Positions 1 through 8,599 of a stretch of 64,000 nucleotides of DNA are shown here, in pieces. The translations under genes and the position numbers were made by a program. Position 1 is the first letter of the stretch. Every line of letters begins with the position of its first letter. The stretch is from CBDUEF01 sp018063485 (lineage in GTDB: Bacteria > Pseudomonadota > Alphaproteobacteria > Rhodobacterales > Rhodobacteraceae): NCBI GenBank assembly GCA_037045435.1, contig JBAOID010000003.1, forward strand, positions 248,001 through 312,000. Direction: 5' to 3'. The notes under the pieces were generated by a model, which did no database searches, was not told the origin of the DNA, and saw only the letters and a program-made list of their open reading frames with translations.

Positions 1-260
1 AGACAGATATCGGCCAGCCGCTTGGGTCGCTTGCGGTGATGGACAGTGTGCAGCACCAGAACATCAACCGGCGACATGTCGGAAACGCCTGCCGCTGACA
101 TGCACCGCACCATCCACCGTTCGAACGCGTGCGAAATCATGATCGCGCCAAACTCGAACTCCGAGAGTGCCGGCATTGCTCCTGCAGCAAGATGGGCCGA
201 CGAAACAACCGGCCCGCTGAACTCGTCTAGGAAGTCTTCCATCCTCAAATCCCCGGTCAT
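1..260 (-). CDS. MarR-like winged-helix regulator, partial (N-terminus only)
   Basis: The reading frame is open from an ATG at 260 (or an in-frame ATG at 242) to the left edge, so only about 80 N-terminal residues are visible. It reads MEDFLDEF...SSAHLAAGAMPALSEFEFG, then ISHAFERWMVRCMSAAG and DMSPVDVLVLHTVHHRKRPKRLADIC. This aligns almost without gaps with the full-length regulator at 22084-22614, so the two are paralogues. In that copy the winged helix-turn-helix follows directly, so the DNA-binding part here lies outside the window. The gene is transcribed leftwards, away from the aminotransferase operon, and probably controls genes beyond the edge. The ligand is unknown. Identification rests on the paralogue and on the general MarR-type fold. 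Confidence 0.72.
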   Translation of the reverse strand, partial: MTGDLRMEDFLDEFSGPVVSSAHLAAGAMPALSEFEFGAIMISHAFERWMVRCMSAAGVSDMSPVDVLVLHTVHHRKRPKRLADIC

Positions 261-414
261 CAACTACGGCTGAGTAACCAACGGATCAATCATTGTCTAT
301 CGCGCTGTAGCACCATGATCTTGGTGGTCGCGCGCCCCTCTCGGCAGATTGCTGCGCAATTTCCTGCCGGGCAATGGATGGTCTGGCTTTGAGTCCCCCT
401 TTGGCTGGCTGCTG

Positions 415-1743
415 TCAGTCCAGTTGTGATAGCACGACCTCGAACTTTTCGATCAAGATGTCGGCATGGGCCTGCGTGAAGGTCAGTGGCGGGCGGATCT
501 TGAGCACATTGGCCATTTTGCCACAGCCCGAGATCAATACCTGGATCTCGCGCAGCCCGTTGATGAGCCGGGTGGCTGTGGTGGCATCCGGCGTCTTGAG
601 GATGCGGTCCGAGACGATCTCGACACCAAGAAACAGCCCAGCGCCGCGCACATCGCCAATGCAGGCGTGGCGTTCGGCCAGACGTTCGATCCCGACCTTA
701 AGATAGGCACCGACAACGCGCGCGTTCTCTAGCAAACCTTCGCCCTCGATCACGTCAAGCACCGCAGAGGCGGCTTCGACCGCGACGGGATTGCCGCCAA
801 AGGTGTTGAAATAGCGGGCCTTGGCCCCGAACTCGGCCAGAACCTCTGGTCTGACAGCAACGCCTGCAACGGGGAAGCCGTTGCCCATCGGCTTGCCCAT
901 GGTCACGATGTCGGGCACGACACTGTGGCGCTGGAAGCCCCACATCGCCTCGCCCGTGCGGCCGAATCCAGATTGCACCTCGTCAGCGATGTAAAGGCCT
1001 CCTGCTTCGTGGATGGCGGCGACCGCGCCTTGCAGGAAACCGGCCGGCCCGTCAAAGACGCCATCACTGGCAAAAATACCGTCGCATATGAAGAGCGCAG
1101 GCTTGATGCCATGGCGATTGAGGTCGGCGATAGCCGCCCGCACATTTGCGGCAAACTCTGCGCCGACGTCACCGGTGGCGCTGCGATAGGTGTCGGGGGC
1201 GCTTACCGTGCGGACATGGGTGCCCAGATTCACGTTATTGCCCAGCGAGGGCGAGAATTCGGAAACCGCCTGGGTGATGCCGTGGTAAGCTGTCTCGGTA
1301 ACAATGATACCCTTGCCGCCGGTGTGGGACTGGGCGATCCGCACCGCGAGGTCGTTGGCGTCCGAGCCGGTGCAGGTGTACATCAGGTGTCCGATTTCTG
1401 GAGGCATGGTTGCCAACAGACGTTCAGCATACCCCAGGATCGCGCCGTGCAGGTAGCGCGTGTTTGTGGCCAGCACGCCGACCTGACGTTGGATCGCATT
1501 GACGACAGTAGGGTGGCAATGGCCTATCGAGGTGACGTTGTTATAGGCGTCGAGATAGCGCTCGCCCTCGGGGGTGTAGAGCCAGACGCCTTCTCCGCGC
1601 ACGAAATGCAGCGGGCGAGCATACATCAGCCGATAAGCGGGTCCAAGCAGCGCATTGCGTTGTGCGATCATGGTGGTGGTGGCTTCATCAAGATCAGCGG
1701 CGCCCTCGACATAGGCGTTGACCATGGCTGTGTCGGCTTTCAT
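415..1743 (-). CDS. Class III PLP-dependent aminotransferase / phospho-lyase (ETNPPL/PHYKPL-like)
   Basis: About 442 residues, typical length for class III aminotransferases. Visible features are the PLP-binding TCTGSDAND segment, ETAYHG, the Asp of IADEVQSGFGRTG and the Schiff-base lysine in TMGKPMGNG. The N-terminal run YLDAYNNVTSIGHCHPTVV closely resembles eukaryotic ethanolamine-phosphate and 5-phosphohydroxylysine phospho-lyases, which remove phosphate and ammonia from a phosphorylated amino alcohol instead of transaminating. The ORF is open further upstream, but the ATG at 1743 is preferred because it overlaps the stop of the kinase gene (ATGA, translational coupling). It is the last gene of the pxpB-pxpC-kinase-lyase operon. 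The phospho-lyase reaction is inferred from similarity and from the kinase next door; ordinary omega-transamination is the alternative. Confidence 0.85.
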   Translation of the reverse strand: MKADTAMVNAYVEGAADLDEATTTMIAQRNALLGPAYRLMYARPLHFVRGEGVWLYTPEGERYLDAYNNVTSIGHCHPTVVNAIQRQVGVLATNTRYLHGAILGYAERLLATMPPEIGHLMYTCTGSDANDLAVRIAQSHTGGKGIIVTETAYHGITQAVSEFSPSLGNNVNLGTHVRTVSAPDTYRSATGDVGAEFAANVRAAIADLNRHGIKPALFICDGIFASDGVFDGPAGFLQGAVAAIHEAGGLYIADEVQSGFGRTGEAMWGFQRHSVVPDIVTMGKPMGNGFPVAGVAVRPEVLAEFGAKARYFNTFGGNPVAVEAASAVLDVIEGEGLLENARVVGAYLKVGIERLAERHACIGDVRGAGLFLGVEIVSDRILKTPDATTATRLINGLREIQVLISGCGKMANVLKIRPPLTFTQAHADILIEKFEVVLSQLD

Positions 1744-2834
1744 CGCTGGCTCTCCAGTTGGCAGGCGGCAAGCAGTGCCGCAGTTGTGTCTTTGCGCGGC
1801 AGGGAAGCAAAACGCGCCATCCCGATGCGGGCAGGGCCGTTGTTGCGCAAGATATAGTCGGCATTCTGCGGATAGCGTGCTGCACGCCATTCGGTGATGA
1901 TGATCGAAGTCATCAGCCGTGCCACGATCAGATCGCGCAAAAGCTCTACCTCGCGGCGTTCCAGCGGGAGCACAGCGTGGTAGGCACCGACGATGTCGCA
2001 GACCGACGTAAGCGCATCGTCCCCCAGATGAGTTTGGTACGAGGCGGCGACGGCAATGTCGATGACCAGCGGGGTCTTCACCATGTCGCCGAAATCGAGA
2101 ACCCCGGTCACCCGGTCGGGATCGGCGGGGTTCAAGAGGACGTTGTGGTGGTTGAGATCGTTGTGCACCACCTGCTGGCGCAAGCTGGAAAGGCACGGCG
2201 CGACACTGGCGTCGAAATGGTCAAGCTCGGCCAGGAGCTGCGTCTTCGCCCGGTCATTTGGAAGAGAGTCGAGCAGAGGCCGCAGCCGTGAGGCATGCTT
2301 GATATCCCACAAGATCACATGTGACGATCCGGGATGCTCGAAACCTGATAGCGCCAGACCCAGCCGGCCCAAGGTGCGCCCCAGATCGCTGCGCAGCGCC
2401 GGCGAGACGCCAACACGCGCCACCGGCACGCCGTCGAGCCAGGTCAAGAGACGGACCATGCTTTTACGGCCGTCGGGCAAATCCACCGGGAATTCGCAGC
2501 GACCGTCCAACGCGGGTATCACCTTGGGAACCGGCAGGCCGGGATCGCACCGCCCCAACCACAGCAGCGCCTCGGTCTGGAAGTTGATACTGACCGCAGC
2601 CTCCGCAGGGTTCGAGACTTTGAGGATGCAGCTTTTCCCTTGTGCCGCGACCATATGGAAATTGGCGTCCCTTTCACATGCCAAAGGCAGCGCCTCGGCC
2701 TGAATTCCATAATGTCGGGCGACAAGCTGCGAGGCCGCGACTGAATCGATCACGGGGGCGGGGCTGTGTAGCATATCGCCCAGGGCAGCCCGCGCAGACT
2801 CCTCTGCCGTGGCGGTAATTTTGACGTCAGACAC
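1740..2834 (-). CDS. Aminoglycoside-phosphotransferase-fold kinase, hydroxylysine-kinase-like
   Basis: About 364 residues with the APH/choline-kinase fold: the N-lobe strand with FHMVAAQGKSCILKVSN, the catalytic loop VVHNDLNHHNVLL (HxDxxxxN) and the metal-binding GVLDFGDM. The order and spacing match the hydroxylysine kinase (AGPHD1/HYKK) branch of the family. It overlaps pxpC upstream by 8 bases and the class III lyase downstream by 4 bases, so the genes are co-translated. A kinase followed by a phospho-lyase is the pair used for 5-hydroxylysine breakdown in animals, and related kinase-aminotransferase fusions occur in bacteria. I infer phosphorylation of a hydroxylated amine or amino acid; the actual substrate cannot be read from sequence. 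Confidence 0.82.
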   Translation of the reverse strand: MSDVKITATAEESARAALGDMLHSPAPVIDSVAASQLVARHYGIQAEALPLACERDANFHMVAAQGKSCILKVSNPAEAAVSINFQTEALLWLGRCDPGLPVPKVIPALDGRCEFPVDLPDGRKSMVRLLTWLDGVPVARVGVSPALRSDLGRTLGRLGLALSGFEHPGSSHVILWDIKHASRLRPLLDSLPNDRAKTQLLAELDHFDASVAPCLSSLRQQVVHNDLNHHNVLLNPADPDRVTGVLDFGDMVKTPLVIDIAVAASYQTHLGDDALTSVCDIVGAYHAVLPLERREVELLRDLIVARLMTSIIITEWRAARYPQNADYILRNNGPARIGMARFASLPRKDTTAALLAACQLESQR

Positions 2835-3804
2835 GAACGGGCACTCCTGGGTTTGTCGCTAGGTCAAGCGCGGCGCGCAGGCGACCGGCCTCATCCCGGT
2901 CGATCCGGCGAAACCGTAATATGTCGCCAGGCTTGGTCTGCGCCAATTTCCAGATGGCGGCGCTGGCGACAGTGAAGGGATTGATGAAGCCGCCAGTGCT
3001 GGGCGAGTCGTTGACAAGGAGGATCGGGGTTTGTCCTGCGAGGTTCACTGCCCCTAGTGGATAGCCATGGTCTATGATGTTGGACGGATCCTGCCCGTGG
3101 TCGCTGTTCTTGTGGATCGCCCGATGTGAGAAGGCGAACTGAGGCCCGGTCATGCGCAGGCCGGTGCGGTTGCTTTTCGCCTGCAAAGTCCAATCAGCGG
3201 TGAAGAACATCTCGACAGAGGCAGGATCAAGCCAGTCGTCGTTCGGCCCAACCAAAGCCTCGACCTCCCACCGACGATCGGGCGAGAAGACAGGACGTCG
3301 CGCCGGGGGGATCATCAGCAGGTCACTTTCGGTGGGGCTTCCCAGTGGCACGATCTGATCAGCCACCAGAGCCTGACCGCCGACGCGGGCCATGTGAAAG
3401 ACCGCCCGCGACCCAAGGACAGGAGGCGTGTCGATCCCACCGGAAATGGCGACATAGCCGCGCGCACCGGTATAGGCTGGGCCAAGTTCCAGCATCTGGC
3501 CGGGCTGCACCGGCAGGCTTTGCCACATCGGCACCGGGGTGCCATCAAGCCGCGGCCGCATATCGGCCCCGGTTACCGCGACGGTAGCGGCGCAGTCAAA
3601 GCGCAGGCTTGGCCCCAAAAACTGGCATTCCAAGGCGGCGGTGTCGCGGTTGTTGCCAACCAACAGATTGGCCAGACGGAAGGACCATTTGTCAAATGGC
3701 CCCGAAACCGGGAAACCCTGTTCCAGATAGCCGATCCGCCCTGGCAATTCCTGCACTGTCGTTTCGAGCCCCGGTTTGACGACGGTGAAGCTGCGCATAC
3801 TCAT
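2827..3804 (-). CDS. pxpC: 5-oxoprolinase subunit C family (biotin-dependent carboxyltransferase-like, KipA type)
   Basis: About 325 residues. Family hallmarks are visible: TTVQELPGRIGYLEQGFPVSGPFD near the N-terminus, ARGYVAISGGIDTPPVLGSRA in the middle, and the C-terminal ILLVNDSPSTGGFINPFTVASAAIWKLAQTKPGDILRF. PxpC works with PxpB in ATP-dependent opening of the 5-oxoproline lactam, with PxpA completing the complex. The start overlaps pxpB by 4 bases, as usual for the pair. Unusually, pxpA is not next in line but lies 7 kb away at 11164-11898 with a transporter. The substrate may therefore be another lactam or cyclic amide and not 5-oxoproline itself. Confidence 0.88.
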   Translation of the reverse strand: MSMRSFTVVKPGLETTVQELPGRIGYLEQGFPVSGPFDKWSFRLANLLVGNNRDTAALECQFLGPSLRFDCAATVAVTGADMRPRLDGTPVPMWQSLPVQPGQMLELGPAYTGARGYVAISGGIDTPPVLGSRAVFHMARVGGQALVADQIVPLGSPTESDLLMIPPARRPVFSPDRRWEVEALVGPNDDWLDPASVEMFFTADWTLQAKSNRTGLRMTGPQFAFSHRAIHKNSDHGQDPSNIIDHGYPLGAVNLAGQTPILLVNDSPSTGGFINPFTVASAAIWKLAQTKPGDILRFRRIDRDEAGRLRAALDLATNPGVPVRV

Positions 3805-4664
3805 GTCCGCCTCTCCTGATGTGCGGCCCAGGTCAGATACTGGTCAACCGAGAAGATCTGGTATTCGATGATGTCATGCCGATAGTGTCCGGCTGCGACT
3901 TCGGCGTCGATGCTGGCGCATTCGTCTGCCGAAACCGGCTGGAAGCGCACGCGATCCCCAGCACGCAGCAGGGCCAGACTGTCACGAAAAGCCGACAGAC
4001 GCTGGTTGCGGTCGTAGATCGGTGCGGGGCAGCGGCCGATCAACTGATATCCTCCCGGTGTGCGATCAGGGTAGATACACGACAGTGCGCCGCCAATCCC
4101 TACGGCACCCTTTGGCGTCCAGGTTCGCGGAGGATCATATTTCGGGGCGAAGATCCGCGCATCCGGGCGCAGAGGCAGAAGCGAGCAAAGTCCGGGCCAG
4201 AAGCCGAGGGCTGCCACCCAGTATTCGGTGCTTGAATGCCGTTTGGCCAGTGCCGCGCGATCTGGCAGGGCGTTCATCTCGCACAACAGATCCGGGTCCG
4301 CTCGCTTATCAGGGTAGGTCTTTCGGTAGTCGTCGATGCAGGCGGTGGTTTCAGGCTCGAAGTAGCAGACCGGCATGGTGATCAGCCTGCTTGGAAGCGA
4401 TCCCGAGATGCCCGAGCCGATGCGGGAATAGATCTCGGCGATCTCGGTGATCAGATCTTCATAGCGGATGCGGTCAGGGTCATAGGTGATCTGGAATGAG
4501 GCCAATTCGGGGATAAGATCTTCGATTGCGCCGATCTGTGCCTCACGCACGGCTGCGACCAGCCGGTGCACGGTGAAGTTCAGCGAAAAGTCCATGCCGT
4601 CGCCCAGTTCGACCTCGATGGCGCGGTCACCGCCTGGGCTAAATCTCAAGACATCATGCAGCAT
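3801..4664 (-). CDS. pxpB: 5-oxoprolinase subunit B family (KipI-like)
   Basis: About 287 residues of the KipI/PxpB family. The N-terminus carries GDRAIEVELGDGMDFSLNFTVHRLVAAV; the C-terminal part has the family signatures YWVAALGFWPGLCSLL, PRTWTPKGAVGIGGALSCIYPDRTPGGYQLIGR, and a final FSVDQYL. The protein is a little longer than the B. subtilis KipI. The start at 4662-4664 is supported by a strong AAAGGAG site on the minus strand. It is the first gene of a four-gene operon (pxpB, pxpC, kinase, class III lyase) transcribed divergently from the GntR regulator at 4830. Expression is probably controlled by that regulator. Confidence 0.88.
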   Translation of the reverse strand: MLHDVLRFSPGGDRAIEVELGDGMDFSLNFTVHRLVAAVREAQIGAIEDLIPELASFQITYDPDRIRYEDLITEIAEIYSRIGSGISGSLPSRLITMPVCYFEPETTACIDDYRKTYPDKRADPDLLCEMNALPDRAALAKRHSSTEYWVAALGFWPGLCSLLPLRPDARIFAPKYDPPRTWTPKGAVGIGGALSCIYPDRTPGGYQLIGRCPAPIYDRNQRLSAFRDSLALLRAGDRVRFQPVSADECASIDAEVAAGHYRHDIIEYQIFSVDQYLTWAAHQERRT

Positions 4665-4738
4665 CTAAGACTCCTTTCACCGGCACTGCGGCACGCTTGT
4701 CTTGCCGGAGGTTTTGCTTGGATACTGAAGAATTCAGA

Positions 4739-4753
4739 TATATCATATTTTAT
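4739..4753. promoter_or_regulatory. Candidate GntR operator in the pxpB/GntR divergent region
   Basis: An AT-rich stretch TATATCATATTTTAT stands out between the divergent pxpB and GntR starts. On the opposite strand, the upstream region of pxpA (11936-11950) reads TACATCATATCTGAT, identical at 12 of 15 positions. The two promoters belong to the two halves of the island, so a shared binding site for the GntR protein is a reasonable inference. There is no direct proof of binding. Confidence 0.35.
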
Positions 4754-4829
4754 TGTAGCCCCAAGACGATTTCTGATGCAGAAAGCGTCACAAGGGCTTA
4801 ACTCCGTGCTTCGTGTCAGGATTTCGCAG

Positions 4830-5489
4830 ATGACCAAAATCGAACACCAACCGCTGAGTGATCGCGCCTACCACGAGATACTCAAAGGTATGACAAGCGG
4901 CATCTTCGCGCCAATGCAGCCGATGGTGATCCGCACCTTGGCTGAAACCTATGGAATCTCGGTCACGCCCATCCGTGAGGCCTTGCAACGGCTGGTGGCG
5001 GAACGCCTGCTGGTGGTGTTGCCGAACCGGTCGATCGTGGTGCCGCAAATGACGCAGGAGCGGTTCAACCAGATCCTGCCGGTGCGCGTGACGCTGGAGG
5101 GGATGGCGACGGAACTGGCGACGCCCCATCTTGGCCGTGAAGACTTTGCAAGGCTGCACAGGCTTCTTGACCGCATTGCAGAGACCACCGCAAGTTACGA
5201 CTCGCGGACCTATCTGAAACTGAACCGCGAGTTTCACTTCACCATCTACGAAAAAGCCCGCAATGCCGAACTGTTGCACGTCATTCTGGGGCTGTGGCTC
5301 AAGGTGGGCCCGGTGTTCAACGGGCTGTTCAACGACGATCATTATCGCCAACACGCCAATGACGAGCATCGACACATCGTCACGGCGATGGAGCACGGTG
5401 ATGTGCAAGCGGCGCGTGGATTCATCGCCAGGGATCTGACATTGGCGGCCGAGGCGCTGAAGCCGCGGCTGCTGCGGCCCACGGCTTAA
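4830..5489 (+). CDS. GntR family transcriptional regulator (FadR/FCD type)
   Basis: About 220 residues. N-terminal winged helix: LSDRAYHEILKGMTSGIFAPMQPMVIRTLAETYGISVTPIREALQRLVAERLLVVLPNRS, which contains the typical T-P-I-R-E-A-L-Q-R-L recognition helix. The C-terminal FCD-type all-helical domain has FHFTIYEKARN and DEHRHIVTAMEHGD, where the histidines usually bind a metal next to the ligand pocket. The frame is open upstream, but ATG 4830 is preferred because AGGA lies 9 bases ahead and the winged helix begins just after it; an ATG at 4776 is a possible alternative. It sits between two halves of a catabolic island and is the obvious candidate regulator of both. FCD regulators usually sense small carboxylates. 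Confidence 0.88.
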   Translation: MTKIEHQPLSDRAYHEILKGMTSGIFAPMQPMVIRTLAETYGISVTPIREALQRLVAERLLVVLPNRSIVVPQMTQERFNQILPVRVTLEGMATELATPHLGREDFARLHRLLDRIAETTASYDSRTYLKLNREFHFTIYEKARNAELLHVILGLWLKVGPVFNGLFNDDHYRQHANDEHRHIVTAMEHGDVQAARGFIARDLTLAAEALKPRLLRPTA

Positions 5490-5518
5490 TGACATGGGCT
5501 GACCGGCAGGGGTGTCGG

Positions 5519-6364
5519 TCATGCTGACTTGTCCAGTTTGACGAACAACAGCCAGAAGACGCCGCACAGGAGCGGCAGCGTCAGCAGCAGCATGATTGAT
5601 GCCAGCGAGAAGATGATCGGCACCTGACTCTGCTGGGCCGAGGCCTGAATCCAGCTCCAGATCGGCATGGTCTCGGCCGTTCCGCGCAGGAAGGTCGAGC
5701 GCATGACTTCGTTGAACGACATCAGAAATCCGAACAGGGCCGCACCCACGATGCCAGGCATCAGGATCGGGAATTCGATGTCCCAGAAGACCCGCCAGTT
5801 CGATGCTCCAAGATCGCGCCCGGCCTCTACCAGCCGGTGGTCAAAGCGGGTGGTGACGACCATGATGATCAGCAGTGCAAAAGGGAAGGCCCAGACGAAA
5901 TGGCCAAGGGCAACGGACCAGTAGCCAAGCTTCAGGCCCAGAAGGGCACGGGTCACGATGAACAGTGCAGCGCCCATCGACATGCCGGGCACGAACAATG
6001 GGATAACGAACATCAGGAGAACACCACCGGGTCTGGACAGCGAAGGCAGCGCGCGGCCGACAAAGGTTGCGGCTATGGCGCAGATCAGCCCGATCACCGT
6101 GGCGATGACGATGCTGGCCAGCAGTGGCATATGCCAGGCGCTGTTGGAGAAAAGCGCACGGTAATGTTCCAGCGAGAACTCGCCGGGGATGCCGCCCAGC
6201 GGGTTATGGCTGATCGACAAAAAGATCAGCCAGATCAGCGGAAAATAGATCAGCGCAAGCATCGCGAACCCACCCCATTTGGCAAGCCGAAGCCAGATCG
6301 GTGAATAGCTGAGTTCCAGCTTTGGCGGGGGCAGGGTGGAAAACAGGATTGGTTGCTCTGCCAT
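5519..6364 (-). CDS. ABC transporter permease, spermidine/putrescine type (PotC-like)
   Basis: About 281 residues with six predicted membrane segments, starting with GGFAMLALIYFPLIWLIFLS. The cytoplasmic EAA coupling loop is clear as EAGRDLGASNWRVFWDIEFPILMPG. The organisation matches PotC/YdcV, the second permease of polyamine-family importers. It is the last gene of the operon pxpA, groEL-like, ATPase, binding protein, permease 1, permease 2, and starts 2 bases after the preceding stop. It would pair with the upstream PotB-like subunit in the inner membrane. The substrate is likely a cationic amine or amino-acid derivative, by family and context only. Confidence 0.9.
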   Translation of the reverse strand: MAEQPILFSTLPPPKLELSYSPIWLRLAKWGGFAMLALIYFPLIWLIFLSISHNPLGGIPGEFSLEHYRALFSNSAWHMPLLASIVIATVIGLICAIAATFVGRALPSLSRPGGVLLMFVIPLFVPGMSMGAALFIVTRALLGLKLGYWSVALGHFVWAFPFALLIIMVVTTRFDHRLVEAGRDLGASNWRVFWDIEFPILMPGIVGAALFGFLMSFNEVMRSTFLRGTAETMPIWSWIQASAQQSQVPIIFSLASIMLLLTLPLLCGVFWLLFVKLDKSA

Positions 6365-6366
6365 GG

Positions 6367-7291
6367 CTACCCCCTCAGCACGCGGAATGAGGACGCCGGG
6401 TCACCAAAGCGACGGGCGACCAGATACATCAGGCCCAGCAAGAGCATCAGAAGCAGGATCACAAAGGCAGAAAGTGCCGCGACCACCGGATAGCGCAGTG
6501 CAGAATAGGCACTTTCGATCGAGTTCGAGATCAGGTTGACAAAGCCGCCGCCAAGCATCCCCGGCTCGACCCAGGCGGCCAGCGCCGGGCCAAGGCAAAA
6601 CACCACGCCGGCCATTATGCCGGGCAGTGACAGCGGGAGGATTATACGTTTCAGGGTTTGCCCCGGCGAAGCGCCAAGATCCTTGCTGGCCTCGATCAGC
6701 GAGTTCATCAATGAGGTTGATCGCAAGGAAGATCGGCAGGACCATGGGCGGGAACAGACTGACCACCATGCCGAAGTGTACCGCAACCTCGGAATACAAC
6801 AGCCATTCGACAGGAGTATCGGTTAACCCGGTTCCCATCAAAATGGTGTTGATCAGCCCCGACTGACCAAGGATGGCGCGCCAGACAATCGTGCGCGACG
6901 ACATATCCAGAAAGAACGGGATGGTCAGCATGGCCAGACAAATGGCCCGCCCGCCCTTGCCGACCCCGCCTTTGGCCAGCCAGAATGCGAAGGGGAACCC
7001 GACAACAAGCTCGATCAGGGTAACAGTCACCGCGATCCGAAGGGTCCGCAGTGTCACTTCCCAGCGACCGGATTCAAAAAGGCCGATCCAGGTGTCCAGC
7101 GATAGCGTATATACGGTGCGGAACTGGACAGTGGTGAAGAAGCTGTAGACGAACAGGATGATGATCGGAACAATCACCAGCACGAACCAGGCCACCAGAA
7201 TGGCGGGCACCACCACATCTGTGGTAGAAAGCCACAACCGGACTCTCGGCAGAAGCCGATTATCTGGAGGAGCGCTGACGCTTTGCTGCAT
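6367..7291 (-). CDS. ABC transporter permease, PotB-like, interrupted by one frameshift
   Basis: The N-terminal two thirds (MQQSVSAPPD... through MVVSLFPPMVLPIFLAINLI) are in one frame and the C-terminal third (NSLIEASKDLGASPGQTLKRIILPLSLPG to the end) in another; the switch lies near 6705-6715. Joined, they give a normal-length permease with six membrane segments and an intact EAA loop. The start at 7291 is chosen because the longer ORF would run into the binding-protein gene. The break falls just before the coupling helix, so the protein would be inactive if the indel is real. Since every other subunit is intact, a sequencing indel is more likely. Confidence 0.85.
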
Positions 7292-7321
7292 CGTTCTGTT
7301 CCATCTGGCTTCAAGAGGGGC

Positions 7322-7349
7322 GGGCGCGCGGGCAAAAGCCCCCGCGCCC
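7322..7349 (-). other. GC-rich hairpin between binding-protein and permease genes
   Basis: Two 12-base arms (7322-7333 and 7338-7349) are complementary with one mismatch around an AAAA/TTTT loop. It lies in the 74-base gap after the binding-protein gene and before the first permease gene. Such intercistronic hairpins commonly stabilise the upstream mRNA or partly terminate transcription, so that binding protein is made in excess over permease. No long T-run follows, so partial termination is inferred only. Confidence 0.5.
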
Positions 7350-7365
7350 GGAATTCGCAAGGCGA

Positions 7366-8571
7366 TCAGGCGTTCATGAAACGCTGCCATGCCTCTTCCA
7401 TCGCGCCGGCGTTGTCGGGCGTGGTGGTCGAGACGTAGGGCTTGGCAAATTTCTTGGCCACCTTGGCTTCGGTTGCCTTGAGGGATTCCACCTCTTCGGT
7501 CGTCCAGCCGTTGGTCTGGGCATATTCGACACCCAAGTCCATGTTCGGACCGGCATAACCACGGTCACGGGCCTGAAGCGCGCGGTATTCGCCGCTGAGG
7601 AAGTAGTTCAGAACTTTGTAGATCGCGTCCAGATTGCCGCGATTCACCGCCTGCGCCGCGATGTAGGCGCCATGCCCCCACTTGAAATAGCCTTCCTTGG
7701 TATAGGCATACCGCGTTGCATCCGGTCCCAGCACGAGGTTCGCCTCACGCACCGCTGGTTCCCAGCAGTTGATGACATCGACTTCCTTGTTCGTGAGGAG
7801 CTGGATCTGCTCTTCAAACGCCCCATAGAGCGTTCTGAACTGCCCGGCCTTCTTGCGCTCGATCAGGAAGTCGGCAACCAGCTTGGCCTCTTCGGGGGTC
7901 AGGTCGGCGATATTGCCGAACTGCGCCGCCCCTTTGCCCTGAAGATACAGCGCCGCCGGACCCATCGAATAGGTATAGGCGTTGCCGTAGGCGACACGAC
8001 CACGGGTCAACTCATCCTCGAACATCAGCGACCAGGACAGTTCCTCGGTGCTGTCGGGAGCGATGCCCACTTTTTCGGGAAAATAGCCAAAGCTGTCGGC
8101 GTTGCCGATCACCGGCACGCCCCATTGCTTGCCCTCGCGGTCCTGTACGACAGGCGAGCGTTTCCAGTCGTCGGATGTCCGCTCCCACAGGGTCAATTCG
8201 GGATTTGCTTCGTCAAGCGGTGCGTAGAAACCCTGCGGTCCGAGAATGTCTTCGGTGCCGGATTCGAAGATGAAGATGTCGGCCGTGTCACCCATGTTCG
8301 CGCCCATCACGTCGCGCATGAAGACGCCCACATCATTGCTTGCGCCGCTAAGCTCGCAGCGGACGCCAATCGACTTCTCCATCGGAGCCCAGTCTTTCAG
8401 CGCGGCGGTCGGCACACCATAGGCCTTGACGAGTGGCATGTCCTGGGCTGTGGCGAGACCGGGAAAACCGCCTGCCGCGATTGCCCCGCCAAGGGCGCTC
8501 ATGCCCATGAGCAGACTGCGGCGTGTCAGCTCGGCCTGGGTATAGGTGGAAAACTTGTCCTTCATGGTCAC
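7366..8571 (-). CDS. ABC transporter substrate-binding protein, PotD/spermidine type, Tat-exported
   Basis: About 401 residues. The N-terminus has a twin-arginine signal: TRRSLLMGMSALGGAIAAGGFPGLATAQ, with cleavage expected after ATAQ. The mature part has the periplasmic binding-protein layout of the extracellular solute-binding family 1/PotD group, including KQWGVPVIGNADSFGYFPEKVG and EVDVINCWEPAVREANLVLG. It is located between the ATPase and the permeases. A Tat signal means it is folded before export, which is unusual but recurrent in this family in alphaproteobacteria. It probably binds a polyamine-like or betaine-like compound; the ligand residues cannot be assigned without a structure comparison. 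Confidence 0.9.
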   Translation of the reverse strand: MTMKDKFSTYTQAELTRRSLLMGMSALGGAIAAGGFPGLATAQDMPLVKAYGVPTAALKDWAPMEKSIGVRCELSGASNDVGVFMRDVMGANMGDTADIFIFESGTEDILGPQGFYAPLDEANPELTLWERTSDDWKRSPVVQDREGKQWGVPVIGNADSFGYFPEKVGIAPDSTEELSWSLMFEDELTRGRVAYGNAYTYSMGPAALYLQGKGAAQFGNIADLTPEEAKLVADFLIERKKAGQFRTLYGAFEEQIQLLTNKEVDVINCWEPAVREANLVLGPDATRYAYTKEGYFKWGHGAYIAAQAVNRGNLDAIYKVLNYFLSGEYRALQARDRGYAGPNMDLGVEYAQTNGWTTEEVESLKATEAKVAKKFAKPYVSTTTPDNAGAMEEAWQRFMNA

Positions 8572-8599
8572 TTCTCCTGTTGGCGCTGGTTGTTTTCAG

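Noticed and set aside
925..1857. A 310-codon plus-strand frame opposite the class III aminotransferase
   Set aside because: Shadow frame of GC-rich coding DNA; all conserved motifs are on the minus strand.
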